Numbered from the stretch's first letter, positions 8,470-17,477 are shown. The stretch is 47,146 nt of DNA from Puniceicoccales bacterium (GCA_031269335.1 JAISZI010000015.1:1-47146), one strand, 5' to 3'. Numbers and translations are program-made. Notes: generated by a model from the letters alone, not told the origin.

Positions 8470-10140
8470 ATGAAACGTTTCTTCCTTTTTGCCATACATG
8501 CACTCGCGGTCACGCTACCCCTCACGGCAGCGATAGACACTCCAAACGAAACGCCGCGAATCGTCAACATCATCAACTTCATCCGCCAAACGGAACCCCG
8601 CCCCCTAAAGATATCCGACGAAGATTTATATCGCTGCACCGCTCTGCAAGTCAAACAACTTAAACAACTCAATCTCCGCGCTTCCTTCCTCCTGCAATAC
8701 GACGCCCTCATAAACCCTAAATACGCCGCGCTTCTCAAAGACGAAACTTTCCCAGGAACAGAAATCGGCGCATGGTGGGAAATCACCGAACCCCACGCCA
8801 AAGCCGCAGGTATAAAATGGAGAGGACGATTCCCCTGGGATTGGCATGCCAACGTCGGTTTCTCCACAGGCTACACCCCCCAAGAACGCGAACTTCTCAC
8901 TGATGTTTATATGAAAAAATTTTACGAAGTTTTTGGAAAATACCCAGCTTCCGTCGGCTCATGGTTCATAGACGCTCATACGCTTGACTATATGTATAAA
9001 AAATACAACATCACAGCGTCTTGTAATTGCAAAGACCAAATCGGCACCGACGGCTATACCCTCTGGGGCGGCTACTGGAACCAAGCCTATTATCCCAGTA
9101 AAAAAAATGCCTACATGCCCGCACAAAACACTTCGGCTCAAATCCCGGTCCCCATCTTCCGAATGCTCGGCAGTGACCCAATTTACCAATACGACGCCGG
9201 TCTCGGCGGTCGCTCCCAACACGTCATCTCTCTCGAACCCGTTTACGGTGCCGGAGGAAGCCGCGTCGGCGGTGGAAGTAAACAGTGGGTCGATTGGTTC
9301 TTCAAAGCCATGTTCGACGCACCTGCTCTCGGCTTTAATTACGCGCAAGCAGGACAAGAAAATTCTTTTACATGGGAAAAAATGCGGATCGGTCTCGAAT
9401 ATCAACTCCCCATTCTCGCCAACTTGTCCAAACAGAAAAAAATTCGCGTTGAGACACTCGCCGAAAGCGCAGCGTGGTTCCGTAGAAAATATCCCACTAC
9501 GCCGCCCACCGCGTTCTCTGTCCTCGAAGACTACCGCAACAATGGCAAAAAAACCGTTTGGTTTAACAGCCGCTTTTATCGCGTAAATCTACTCTGGCAC
9601 GGCGAAAAATTCCGCTTCCGCGACATCCATCTGTTCGACGAAAATTTTGCATCAGAATACGTCAATCGCGCCGAAAGAAAATCCACAAAATGCAGCTTTA
9701 CAACACTGCCCATCGTTGACGGGAACATCTGGAGCAACGGCAGCGTCTTATCCGGCTTGCGAATTGTCTCCGCACAAACAGGAAAAGAAATTCTCCTGAA
9801 AGAACCTCTCGTAAAACAACAAACACCGGAAATTTTAACCGTCACTTGCGAAACGGCGGACGGCGATTCTTTTCATTTCACCTTCAGCGAAGATTTCATT
9901 GAAGTCGCCTCCACGAAACAAACGCCTCAGTGGATTTTGGAATTAACAGCCCGAAAAAATGCACCTCTGCCATTTAGAAAAATTTCCGCAAAAAAAATAG
10001 AGGCAATCCACCGCAAATTCTCCTACACGCTCTCCTGCGAAAAAGGTAATTTCGTGCCAGCAAAGAACGAACCCCACCGCATCTTCTCCATCCAACCCGA
10101 TTCCGGAAAAATCCGCTTAAACTGCCGCAATGGTCGCTGA
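8470..10140 (+). CDS. Secreted protein of unknown activity beside the rhamnosidase
   Basis: A 556-residue protein with a signal peptide (KRFFLFAIHALAVTLPLTAA, cleaved near 21). The first 300 residues look like a barrel-type catalytic domain of the polysaccharide deacetylase/glycosidase kind. They contain VNIINFIRQTEPR, LKQLNLRASFLLQYDALIN, WWEITEPHAKAAGIKWRG, the Trp/His pair FPWDWHANVGF, SVGSWFIDAHTLDYM and a cysteine-containing CNCKDQIGTDGYTLWGGYW. The C-terminal 200 residues look like beta-sandwich (FHFTFSEDFIEVAS). Searching for a deacetylase Asp-Asp plus HxxxH set found no convincing match. It starts 99 bases after the rhamnosidase gene on the same strand, so both may act on one glycan. 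The exact reaction is not recognised. Confidence 0.65.
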   Translation: MKRFFLFAIHALAVTLPLTAAIDTPNETPRIVNIINFIRQTEPRPLKISDEDLYRCTALQVKQLKQLNLRASFLLQYDALINPKYAALLKDETFPGTEIGAWWEITEPHAKAAGIKWRGRFPWDWHANVGFSTGYTPQERELLTDVYMKKFYEVFGKYPASVGSWFIDAHTLDYMYKKYNITASCNCKDQIGTDGYTLWGGYWNQAYYPSKKNAYMPAQNTSAQIPVPIFRMLGSDPIYQYDAGLGGRSQHVISLEPVYGAGGSRVGGGSKQWVDWFFKAMFDAPALGFNYAQAGQENSFTWEKMRIGLEYQLPILANLSKQKKIRVETLAESAAWFRRKYPTTPPTAFSVLEDYRNNGKKTVWFNSRFYRVNLLWHGEKFRFRDIHLFDENFASEYVNRAERKSTKCSFTTLPIVDGNIWSNGSVLSGLRIVSAQTGKEILLKEPLVKQQTPEILTVTCETADGDSFHFTFSEDFIEVASTKQTPQWILELTARKNAPLPFRKISAKKIEAIHRKFSYTLSCEKGNFVPAKNEPHRIFSIQPDSGKIRLNCRNGR

Positions 10141-10295
10141 CCTTCCGGCAGGTGCCAGCCGGCGGGAGTGCTGGCAGCGGCGGGCGATCCGTGTTTCACG
10201 CCGCCCACGGGGGATGAGTTCCCCGCGCAAAAGCGGGATTGAAGCCGCGCACTCCGCGCTTGCCAAGTGCCACTGTCCGCACACGCTTCTGCGCC

Positions 10296-10769
10296 ATGAC
10301 CGATTCCCTTTCGCAAGAACAAAAAAATACCGTCGCCCGGTGGGTCGCCGAAGGTGCGTCCCTTTCTGAAATCCAAGCGCGGCTCAACACCCAATTCAGA
10401 CTTTCCTTCACCTACATTGAAGTGCGTTTTCTGATAGATGACCTCAATCTGCTCATCAAAGACAAGACGCCTGCCGGTCAGCCTGCCGATGAAACCGTCG
10501 TCGATGCCGCCGATGCTTATGATGGCGCGGAAGAAGATAATGCTCCGGCGAAGAACAGCGTGAGCGTGAGCATTGATCCCGTGCAGCAACCCGGGGTGGC
10601 ACTCGGCGGTTCTGTGACATTCTCCGACGGAGTAACGGGGCAATGGTATCTCGATAGCTACGGGCAGTTGGGCTTTGTCCCTCCGTACAAGGGTTATCAG
10701 CCGACGAAGGAAGACATTCGCAAATTTCAGGATGCCATCCGTGAAGCTGCGGCAAAAATTGGTTATTGA
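10296..10769 (+). CDS. Conserved small cytoplasmic protein, function unknown
   Basis: A 157-residue protein from the ATG at 10296 (MTDSLSQEQKNTVARWVAEG). The N-terminal 60 residues look like a helical winged-helix or HTH fold (GASLSEIQARLNTQFRLSFT), resembling transposase-type DNA-binding segments. An acidic Asp/Ala linker follows (about 65-85). The C-terminal half is a compact beta-rich domain (GGSVTFSDGVTGQWYLDSYG, LGFVPPYKGYQPTKEDIRKF). I believe homologues exist across Verrucomicrobiota, but that is memory, not evidence from this sequence. It lies upstream of pgsA on the same strand and may share its transcript. An alternative start at 10239 adds 19 low-quality residues. Confidence 0.7.
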   Translation: MTDSLSQEQKNTVARWVAEGASLSEIQARLNTQFRLSFTYIEVRFLIDDLNLLIKDKTPAGQPADETVVDAADAYDGAEEDNAPAKNSVSVSIDPVQQPGVALGGSVTFSDGVTGQWYLDSYGQLGFVPPYKGYQPTKEDIRKFQDAIREAAAKIGY

Positions 10770-10804
10770 ACTACACTGAAACCGTTTTCGTAAAACGCCG
10801 CGCC

Positions 10805-11410
10805 ATGCACCGCCTGCCCAACATCATCACACTCTCACGGGTGCCGTGCCTTTTCATCATCTCCGGCTTTATCGCGTGTGATGTGCGCGGGAGCGACACG
10901 CTCGCGTTCGCCTTTTTCCTGCTCGCGGCGATATCGGATTTTTTGGACGGCTGGTTGGCGCGCCTCATGGGTGCCATTTCTAATTTTGGGAAATTGATGG
11001 ACGCACTCACCGACAAAATTCTCAACGTCGGGCTGTTCATCTTCCTCCTTGTGTATCCCGCCGATCAACCGCTGTTGCCCACCGCCAGTGCGTTTTGCGT
11101 GGTCGTAATCCTTGTGCGCGAGCTTCTTATCACCGGATTACGCCTTGTCGCCGCCAGTTCCAACATGGTGCTTGCGGCGGAGCGTTCCGGCAAAATCAAA
11201 ACCTTCCTCCAAGTCGCGGCTATCGCGCTGCTGCTTTTCTCCCACGCCGCTCGGACGGAGTGGGCACTCCCGCCTGCCTTCATTGACAAAGCACACATCG
11301 CCGCGCTCTCCTGCTTTTACATCGCCACGCTCTTAACCGTCACATCTGGCGCGAGTTACCTTATTAAATACTGGCACGTCTTCATGGACGAGCCGCCTCC
11401 AAAACCATGA
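10805..11410 (+). CDS. pgsA: CDP-diacylglycerol--glycerol-3-phosphate 3-phosphatidyltransferase
   Basis: Makes phosphatidylglycerophosphate from CDP-diacylglycerol and glycerol-3-phosphate at the inner membrane. The 201-residue product starts at the ATG at 10805 (MHRLPNIITLSRVPCLFIIS), the typical PgsA beginning; a TTG at 10766 overlapping the preceding stop is less likely. The CDP-alcohol phosphotransferase signature is intact: D48, G49, A52, R53, G62, D66 and D70 (DGWLAR...GKLMDALTD). Several hydrophobic spans follow. Its stop overlaps the next start (ATGA), coupling it to pgpA, which acts on its product. PssA and other CDP-alcohol transferases share the motif, but gene order supports PgsA. 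Confidence 0.93.
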   Translation: MHRLPNIITLSRVPCLFIISGFIACDVRGSDTLAFAFFLLAAISDFLDGWLARLMGAISNFGKLMDALTDKILNVGLFIFLLVYPADQPLLPTASAFCVVVILVRELLITGLRLVAASSNMVLAAERSGKIKTFLQVAAIALLLFSHAARTEWALPPAFIDKAHIAALSCFYIATLLTVTSGASYLIKYWHVFMDEPPPKP

Positions 11411-11940
11411 GCCGTTTCGCAAAACACATCGCCGGGGCACCCGGGCGCTTTTTCACCGCCATTGCCACACTCGGTCCGCTGGGCACGCGGATGCCCGCGC
11501 CCGGAACATGGGGCACGGGTGCAGGGCTGCTGCTGTATTCCGTTTTCCTCGCCCGTTTTAACAACGCTGGAAACTGGCCAATCTTCGTAGGCATTTCGGT
11601 CGCCCTTCTTCTTTTCGCAGTCGCCGTATGTTGGATAGGCGAATTGCAAATGGGCAGAAAAGACCCCGGCGAAATCATCTTGGATGAACTTGTCGCCATG
11701 CCGCTGGTCTTCACCGGCGCGGAAAGTTTTCTCTCCGGCACCGGACATTACTCGTGGGGGTGGACACTCATCGGCTTCGTGCTTTTCCGCATCTTTGATG
11801 TCGCAAAACCTTTTGGAATCAAAAAGTTACAAGCATGGCGCGGCGGTCTTGGCATCGTTGCCGATGACGTCGCCGCCGCTGCCGCCGCCTGCATTTCCCT
11901 GCACGCCCTGCACCTTCTCTCGCTCCTCCTGCCTGCATGA
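11407..11940 (+). CDS. pgpA: Phosphatidylglycerophosphatase A
   Basis: Removes the terminal phosphate from phosphatidylglycerophosphate to give phosphatidylglycerol, completing the step begun by the upstream pgsA. The 177-residue membrane protein shows the family blocks in order: GPLGTRMPAPGTWGTGAG near the N-terminus, KDPGEIILDELVAMPL in the middle with the acidic metal-binding residues, and RIFDVAKPFGIKKLQ followed by GGLGIVADDVAA toward the end. Four hydrophobic stretches fit the known topology. Length is normal for PgpA. Start and stop of this pair overlap by four bases with pgsA, consistent with a small lipid operon. Confidence 0.95.
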   Translation: MSRFAKHIAGAPGRFFTAIATLGPLGTRMPAPGTWGTGAGLLLYSVFLARFNNAGNWPIFVGISVALLLFAVAVCWIGELQMGRKDPGEIILDELVAMPLVFTGAESFLSGTGHYSWGWTLIGFVLFRIFDVAKPFGIKKLQAWRGGLGIVADDVAAAAAACISLHALHLLSLLLPA

Positions 11941-11989
11941 GCGAGTGCGGAAAACCGCCAAAATCGCCGCAAACGAAAGAAAATAAAAC

Positions 11990-13384
11990 ATGCCGCCCGA
12001 CGCCCTTCTTATCCGCCCTATTACGCGTCGCACCGCTGCAACCATTCCGCTCCCCGGTTCAAAGAGCATCACCAACCGCGCCCTTGTCCTCGCCGCACTT
12101 TCCTCGACGCCCGTCACGCTTGAAGGCGCGTTGTTCAGTCGGGACACGCGCATCATGGTAACCGCCCTGCGCGAACTCGGTTTCGCGATAGAAACCGACG
12201 AAAACTCCCGCCGCCTCACTCTTAACGGGCTTGCGGGCAAAATTCCCCGCGAACGCGCCACAATTCATGTCGGCAACGCCGGCACGGTCGCCCGCTTCCT
12301 TACTGCCATGATCGCCCTGCGCCACGGCGGCGAATATAGGTTGGACGGCGACGCTGCCATGCGCTCCCGCCCCATGTCCGGTCTCCTGAACGCCCTCGTT
12401 AATCAGGGCGCACAAATCCTGCCGTTAAGTGCGCCGCCCGACGCCTCAACGCCGGAAACATTTCCCTTCATCTTGCGCCCAAACACGTTGCGCGGCGGCG
12501 AAATCGCTGTGGACGCCTCCGCAAGCTCGCAAATTCTCTCCGCCCTTCTCATCGCAGCCCCGCTTGCCCGTGCCCCCGTGCGTGTGCGAACCACGGGCGC
12601 GACCGTCTCCAAGCCCTTTGTAACAATGACATTGCGCATGATGCGCCAATTCGGATGCACCGAAATACCGGCGACCGGCGCAGACCTTCATGCCTTTGCC
12701 GCCCCCGTGCCTTACCGGCTTGAAAACGGCGTTTACCCAGTCGAACCGGACGCCACCGCCGCCAGTTATTTTCTCGCTTTACCGATTGCCGCGCCCGTCT
12801 CGGTCCGCGTCCCCCTTCCCTGCGAAAGCCTTCAAGGCGACATTGCCTTTGCCCACCACCTTGCACAGCTCGGTCTTTCGCTGCACCCCGCCGCCGATGC
12901 GTGGCTCGCGTCGCCCCCGCCAACATCGCTTCCGGGCGGCGACCTCGATTTCAACGCCATTTCCGACACCTTTCTCACCCTCGGCGCCCTTTCCCCGTTA
13001 CTCGCTTCCCCTCTCACGATTCGCGGCGTCGCTCACGCCCGCCATCAAGAAACCGACCGTTTGCTCGCCCTTGCCGTTGAACTCGAAAAACTCGGGCAAC
13101 ACCCCTTCCCCGACTCGACCGCGTTACGCGCCGACACCTCCCTCGGCAAGATCACCCTTTACCCCGACCGCGACGCTATGCGCCGTGCCACCGCAACCGC
13201 CCCCGTGCGCATTCGCACCTACGAAGACCACCGCCTTGCCATGAGCTTTGCCATCCTCGCTTCTCACGACCTCCACGGCGACGGACGCCCTTGGCTCGCC
13301 ATTGAAGACCCTGCCTGCTGCAGCAAGACCTTCCCCGACTTTTTCCAAATACTGGAATCTATCCACGACGCCCCCGCACCCTGA
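11990..13384 (+). CDS. aroA: 3-phosphoshikimate 1-carboxyvinyltransferase (EPSP synthase)
   Basis: Transfers the enolpyruvyl group of phosphoenolpyruvate to shikimate-3-phosphate in the shikimate pathway. The 464-residue product has the expected blocks: LPGSKSITNRALVLAAL with K25, S26 and R30 for substrate binding; VGNAGTVARFLTA (phosphoenolpyruvate site); DGDAAMRSRPMSGLLNAL; VEPDATAASYFLALPIA; NAISDTFLTLGAL containing the catalytic Asp; HARHQETDRLLALAVELEKL with the catalytic Glu; and the C-terminal YEDHRLAMSFAIL. It is slightly longer than the usual 430-450 residues because of short loops and an N-terminal extension. It begins 50 bases after pgpA and may be read through from it. The other shikimate gene here is aroK at 17478-18089. 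Confidence 0.96.
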   Translation: MPPDALLIRPITRRTAATIPLPGSKSITNRALVLAALSSTPVTLEGALFSRDTRIMVTALRELGFAIETDENSRRLTLNGLAGKIPRERATIHVGNAGTVARFLTAMIALRHGGEYRLDGDAAMRSRPMSGLLNALVNQGAQILPLSAPPDASTPETFPFILRPNTLRGGEIAVDASASSQILSALLIAAPLARAPVRVRTTGATVSKPFVTMTLRMMRQFGCTEIPATGADLHAFAAPVPYRLENGVYPVEPDATAASYFLALPIAAPVSVRVPLPCESLQGDIAFAHHLAQLGLSLHPAADAWLASPPPTSLPGGDLDFNAISDTFLTLGALSPLLASPLTIRGVAHARHQETDRLLALAVELEKLGQHPFPDSTALRADTSLGKITLYPDRDAMRRATATAPVRIRTYEDHRLAMSFAILASHDLHGDGRPWLAIEDPACCSKTFPDFFQILESIHDAPAP

Positions 13385-13463
13385 ACCACAGAAAAATCTT
13401 TTTCCCAACAAAGCTCTTCCGCATTTCCGCCACCTGCCCAACTTCTAACGTCAATGTATTAAC

Positions 13464-14789
13464 ATGCTCGGTCTTAAATTAAATCCAAACACACGGAGAA
13501 AAATTCAGCACTTCCGCTCGATCAAGCGCGGTTATTATTCGTTTCTTGTGCTAACGGTTTTCATCGTCCTCGCCATTGCGGGACCGCTCCTCGTCGGCAA
13601 TCGCGCCCTGATCGTCCGCTACCAAGGTCAATTCTGGTTCCCAACATTCGGCAGCATCGTGCCGGGCACCACTTTCGGCTTCGACTACGAATACGAGACC
13701 GATTACCGCGCCCTCAAAGAACGCTTCGCCCGCGAAAATAAAGGCGATTGGGTCGTCCTCCCGCCCGTCCCCTACAGCGGCACGGAAGTTTGCGAAGTCC
13801 ATGCGCCACTCGAATTACGCGACGGACGCTATTTTCTAAACGGTTCCCCGTTTGCCGAGGGACAAGCCTATTTGCTCCATCCAAACGGACGCCAACGGCG
13901 CATCTGGAGCGTCGTGGACGGGCACCTGCACGGTCTTTTTTCCGGCTACGATGAAAACGGCACGCTGGTGGAAAAAGGGCGTTGGGAAAACGGCAGCCTC
14001 GTCCGTTATGAACGCGTTGGCACCGCCGAGACGAACGCCGCCGCCTTTCACAAAGCAGATTTGGACAAATTGCGGTGTTTCCTCCCCTACCCTAACGCCC
14101 CCGGCGTAGGCGGGCACCTCCTCGGCACCGACGAATCCGGACACGACGTGTTTGCACGCCTTTTTTACGGATTCCGCATCCTGTGCACCGCAAGTTTGAT
14201 TTACCTCGTTCTGACTTACCTCATCGGCATCTCATTAGGCGGCGTCATGGGATTTTTTGGAGGGTGGTTTGACATTATCGCGCAGCGCATCATCGAAATC
14301 TGGAGCAACATTCCCCACATTTATTTGATTATATTTCTTTCTTCGCTGCTCATTCCGAACCTCTTTTGGTTGATGCTCATCATCGTCGCTTTTTCTTGGA
14401 TAACACTTACTTACTACATGCGCACGGGTGCCTATCGCGAAAAGGAACGCGATTACGTAGCCGCTGCCCGTCTCCTCGGCGCGAGCAACACTCGCATCAT
14501 TTTCCGTCACATTCTGCCGAATACCCTCTCGACCGTAGTGACCTTCGTTCCCTTCATGGTTGCGGCAGTCGTTTTTCAGCTTACCGCATTGGATTTCCTC
14601 GGATTCGGACTGCCGCCCACCGAACCAACCTGGGGCGAAATGCTCCGCCAAGGCACCGAAAACTTCGACAGCCCGTGGATACTTGCCAGCGTGGTCGCCT
14701 GCCTCGTCGTCGTGCTCGTTCTCATCACCTTCGTCGGCGAAGCCATTCGCGAAGCGTTCGACCCTAAAAAGTTCACGGTCTTCCGGTAA
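13464..14789 (+). CDS. YejE-type peptide ABC transporter permease with an inserted MORN-like domain
   Basis: An inner-membrane permease subunit of the oligopeptide/microcin C type (YejE), 441 residues. The first membrane span (about 24-46) is followed by an extracytoplasmic region of some 150 residues containing the characteristic WFPTFGSIVPGTTFGFDYEY. Next comes a Gly/Asp-rich part with turns like DGHLHGLFSGYDENGTLVEK and GRWENGSLVRYERVG, which resembles MORN-type repeats. The C-terminal half has the binding-protein-dependent permease spans and the EAA loop around DYVAAARLLGASNTRIIFRH, where the ATPase docks, then FLGFGLPPTEPTWGEMLRQG, typical of DppC/OppC/YejE. The partners expected in an operon (binding protein, YejB, ATPase) are absent here: neighbours are aroA and panD. 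Assignment to YejE rests on the leading insert and C-terminal motifs. Confidence 0.85.
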   Translation: MLGLKLNPNTRRKIQHFRSIKRGYYSFLVLTVFIVLAIAGPLLVGNRALIVRYQGQFWFPTFGSIVPGTTFGFDYEYETDYRALKERFARENKGDWVVLPPVPYSGTEVCEVHAPLELRDGRYFLNGSPFAEGQAYLLHPNGRQRRIWSVVDGHLHGLFSGYDENGTLVEKGRWENGSLVRYERVGTAETNAAAFHKADLDKLRCFLPYPNAPGVGGHLLGTDESGHDVFARLFYGFRILCTASLIYLVLTYLIGISLGGVMGFFGGWFDIIAQRIIEIWSNIPHIYLIIFLSSLLIPNLFWLMLIIVAFSWITLTYYMRTGAYREKERDYVAAARLLGASNTRIIFRHILPNTLSTVVTFVPFMVAAVVFQLTALDFLGFGLPPTEPTWGEMLRQGTENFDSPWILASVVACLVVVLVLITFVGEAIREAFDPKKFTVFR

Positions 14790-14881
14790 CGCCCCTCCCG
14801 CCGGCGCATCCCCGCCGATATTGAGAATTGACGTTTTCCGAAACAACTCCGTGAATATGCCCCTCTCTCACCACATAGACC

Positions 14882-15280
14882 ATGCAAGTCAATCTGTTGC
14901 GCGCAAAAATTCTCCGTGCCGAAGTTACTGATGCCAAACTGCATTACGAAGGCAGTCTCGCAATTGACTCCGATATTATGCGCCTTGTGGGTATCCTGCC
15001 GAACGAGAAAATCCTCGTGGGTAATATCTCCAATGGCAACCGCTTCGAGACATACGCCATTGAGGCACCGGCGGAATCGGGCACCTTCTCGCTTAACGGC
15101 GCAGTCGCACACCTTGGCAAAAAAGGTGATTTGATCGTGATAATGACCTTCGGCTGGTTCAACGAAGCCGAGGCGAAACAACACGAACCGCGCATAGTCG
15201 TATTTGCCGACGCCAACAGACGCATCGTCCGCCTGCTAAATCCTGCCGAGGCGTCTCTCGCCGCACGGTTTGCGAGCTGA
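14882..15280 (+). CDS. panD: Aspartate 1-decarboxylase
   Basis: Converts L-aspartate to beta-alanine for pantothenate and coenzyme A. The 132-residue proenzyme carries HYEGS at residues 21-25; self-cleavage between G24 and S25 gives the pyruvoyl cofactor. Other family blocks are visible: the start [33 protein letters not shown] with the conserved Arg and Tyr, [20 protein letters not shown], and the C-terminal ANRRIVRL region. Length is normal. No other pantothenate genes (panB, panC) lie in the window. It sits on the + strand 92 bases after the permease gene. Confidence 0.96.
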   Translation: MQVNLLRAKILRAEVTDAKLHYEGSLAIDSDIMRLVGILPNEKILVGNISNGNRFETYAIEAPAESGTFSLNGAVAHLGKKGDLIVIMTFGWFNEAEAKQHEPRIVVFADANRRIVRLLNPAEASLAARFAS

Positions 15281-15342
15281 GTCCCGGTGTGGTTGCGTTT
15301 GTTTTTTTAACTTTTTTCACGAAACATCAACCTGTTACAACC

Positions 15343-16422
15343 ATGAGCCACCGTCTTTACATACCCGGTCCCATCACCGTTTCTGAAGGCACTTTCCGTG
15401 CCATGACGCAAGGCATGATCGGGCACCGTTCAAAGGACTTCGTCACACTTTACCGGAGTCTGCAGCCAGGACTACAACGCCTCGCCGGAACAACCGACCC
15501 TGTTTATCTCAGCACGAGCAGCTCTTGGGGCATAATGGAAGGCGCACTGCGCAACGTCGTCGCCAAAAAAGTGCTCTGCTGTATGAACGGCGCGTTTTCC
15601 GACAAATGGTTGGACGTCGCCCGCCGAGCGGGAAAAGAAGTCGGCGGACTCCGTTTCGACTGGGGAAAACCCGTTGACCCCGCCGCCGTGCGCACCGAAC
15701 TTGCTAACGGTCAGTATGATGCCATTACCTTTATCCACAGCGAAACTTCGACCGGGACGCTCAGCCCGCTCGCAGAAATCATGGCAGTCGTGCGCGAGTT
15801 CCCCGATGTCATTAGCATCGTGGACACCGTAAGTTCCTTCAGCACCGTGCCCATAGATAAAGACGCACTGGGGATAGACGTGCTCATCACAGGCTCGCAA
15901 AAAGCACTCGCACTCCCGCCGGGTCTTTCCTTCTTGAGCGTGAGTGAACGCGCCCGCGCCCGCGCCACCACCCTGCAAGGACGTGGCTATTACTTCGATT
16001 TTCTCGAATTTCACGCCAATCACGAAAAGGGCATGACGCCTTCGACCCCCGCCATCAGCCTCATTTACGCCCTTCAACACCAGCTCGCCCAAATTGAAGC
16101 CGAGGGCATCAAGACGCGTTACGCCCGCCATTTGCGTCTCAACGAAAAGGTGCGCTCCTGGGGCAAAACCCGCGGATTCTCGCTTTTCCCAGAAGAAAAA
16201 TACGGCACCCGCGGTCTGACTTGCTTCGCAAACACGCTCAACGCCGACCTCGAAGCCGTGAATGCCGCTCTGAAAAGTCGCTTTAACTGCGTAATTGACG
16301 GCGGTTACGGAAAATTGAAGGGGAAAACTTTCCGCATCTCCAACATGGGCGACGAAACCGACGAGACGATCGACACGTTGATAAACGCCCTCGATACCGT
16401 TTTTAGCGAACTGGGCGCGTAA
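15343..16422 (+). CDS. Class V PLP aminotransferase, probably phosphoserine or serine-pyruvate type
   Basis: A 359-residue pyridoxal-phosphate enzyme from the ATG at 15343 (MSHRLYIPGPITVSEGTFRA). The opening LYIPGPITVSE and IGHRSKDF are typical of the alanine-glyoxylate/serine-pyruvate group; the cofactor lysine is K187 in GSQKALALPPG, and the Asp of SIVDTVSSF stacks on the ring. The last part (RISNMGDETDETIDTLINAL) is the usual C-domain. The neighbouring gene, ending only 19 bases away on the other strand, is a phosphoglycerate dehydrogenase. The likely role is therefore phosphohydroxypyruvate transamination in serine synthesis, as class V enzymes do in several phyla that lack classical SerC. 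Serine-glyoxylate aminotransferase is the alternative. Confidence 0.85.
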   Translation: MSHRLYIPGPITVSEGTFRAMTQGMIGHRSKDFVTLYRSLQPGLQRLAGTTDPVYLSTSSSWGIMEGALRNVVAKKVLCCMNGAFSDKWLDVARRAGKEVGGLRFDWGKPVDPAAVRTELANGQYDAITFIHSETSTGTLSPLAEIMAVVREFPDVISIVDTVSSFSTVPIDKDALGIDVLITGSQKALALPPGLSFLSVSERARARATTLQGRGYYFDFLEFHANHEKGMTPSTPAISLIYALQHQLAQIEAEGIKTRYARHLRLNEKVRSWGKTRGFSLFPEEKYGTRGLTCFANTLNADLEAVNAALKSRFNCVIDGGYGKLKGKTFRISNMGDETDETIDTLINALDTVFSELGA

Positions 16423-16441
16423 CAATCGACGTCTTCTCCGG

Positions 16442-17401
16442 CTAAAACTTGTTTGCCTGCGCTAACGGCGGTTTGCCATCAAGGAAGAGCAAAAGGTTTT
16501 CTAATGCCATGCCGGCTTGTCGCTGCACGCTCTCGTGAGTGCGCGAACCAATGTGCGGCGTAATGATGCAACGCGGAGCACGTAAAAGAGGATGGTCGGG
16601 CGGCGGCGGCTCAACATCGAGGACGTCAGAACCATAGCCGCCAAGATGCCCGCTTTCGAGCGCGGCGAGAATGGCAGCATTGTCAACCAGCTCTCCCCGC
16701 CCGCAGTTGAGTAGAATGGCACCGGGCTTCATCAGCGACAACACATTAGCGTTGATGAGGTTGCGCGTCTGCGGCGTAAGGTTGGTGTGCAGGGAAACAA
16801 CGTCGGAGCTTGCCAGCAAAGTCTCAAGTTGCTCGTGACGTTTGAGTTGGTGTGCACCGGCAAACGCTTCGTCCCACCACGTATCGTAGGCGACCGAAGT
16901 CATGCCAAAGGCGTTACCACGAATGACCATTTCTTTGCCAATGCGCCCGAGTCCGATGATGCCGAGCGTCTTACCGGCAATTTCATTCCCAGTGCGACGC
17001 GTCCACCGCCCGGCTTTGGTTTCGTTAATGTGGAAATTGAGGTCCTTCACGAGCGTCAGCAACAAACCAAAAGTGTGCTCAGCGACCGTGGTGTGGTTCA
17101 CACCGGGCGTAAACGTGACCGGTATCTTGTGCGCCGTCGCCTCGGCAAGGTCTATCTTGTCCAAGCCAATACCGTATTTGGCAATGATGCGCAAACGCGG
17201 CAGCGACTTTTTTATGACAGCACCAGTGATGGCGTCGTCTCCACAAAGAAAGGCGTCAAACTCGCCCGCGAGTTCAAGCATTCGGGCTTCCGATAACGGA
17301 CCGCGTTCGCAGACGACTGCGTGCCCGGAATTAGCAAGACGCACAAGATGTTGTCCCGGAGTATCTTGAAAAGATGTAGTGGTTAAAAGGATGCGAGCCA
17401 T
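16442..17401 (-). CDS. serA: D-3-phosphoglycerate dehydrogenase-like 2-hydroxyacid dehydrogenase
   Basis: NAD-dependent D-2-hydroxyacid dehydrogenase of 319 residues, most likely oxidising 3-phosphoglycerate as the first step of serine synthesis. The Rossmann motif is G150-x-G152-x-x-G155 (GLGRIG). The catalytic triad positions are R235 (NCGRGELVD), E264 (DVLDVEPPP) and H283 (TPHIGS). The YGIGLDKIDL block near 76-85 is characteristic of phosphoglycerate dehydrogenases. No C-terminal ACT or intervening domain is present, so it is the short form, probably not serine-regulated. It converges with the aminotransferase gene. Glyoxylate or hydroxypyruvate reductase is the alternative, so the symbol is provisional. 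Confidence 0.85.
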   Translation of the reverse strand: MARILLTTTSFQDTPGQHLVRLANSGHAVVCERGPLSEARMLELAGEFDAFLCGDDAITGAVIKKSLPRLRIIAKYGIGLDKIDLAEATAHKIPVTFTPGVNHTTVAEHTFGLLLTLVKDLNFHINETKAGRWTRRTGNEIAGKTLGIIGLGRIGKEMVIRGNAFGMTSVAYDTWWDEAFAGAHQLKRHEQLETLLASSDVVSLHTNLTPQTRNLINANVLSLMKPGAILLNCGRGELVDNAAILAALESGHLGGYGSDVLDVEPPPPDHPLLRAPRCIITPHIGSRTHESVQRQAGMALENLLLFLDGKPPLAQANKF

Positions 17402-17477
17402 GTTTTTAAGTGCCGCTAATCAAACCCTGTTTCGGATAAAAGCAAGCGCATCGCCTCAACGAAAAAAGACCGCCCGC

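Noticed and set aside
15472-16425. Long minus-strand frame (317 aa) opposite the class V aminotransferase
   Set aside because: It mirrors the aminotransferase in the opposite strand, has no recognisable motifs and low-quality composition; the + strand frame carries all family motifs.
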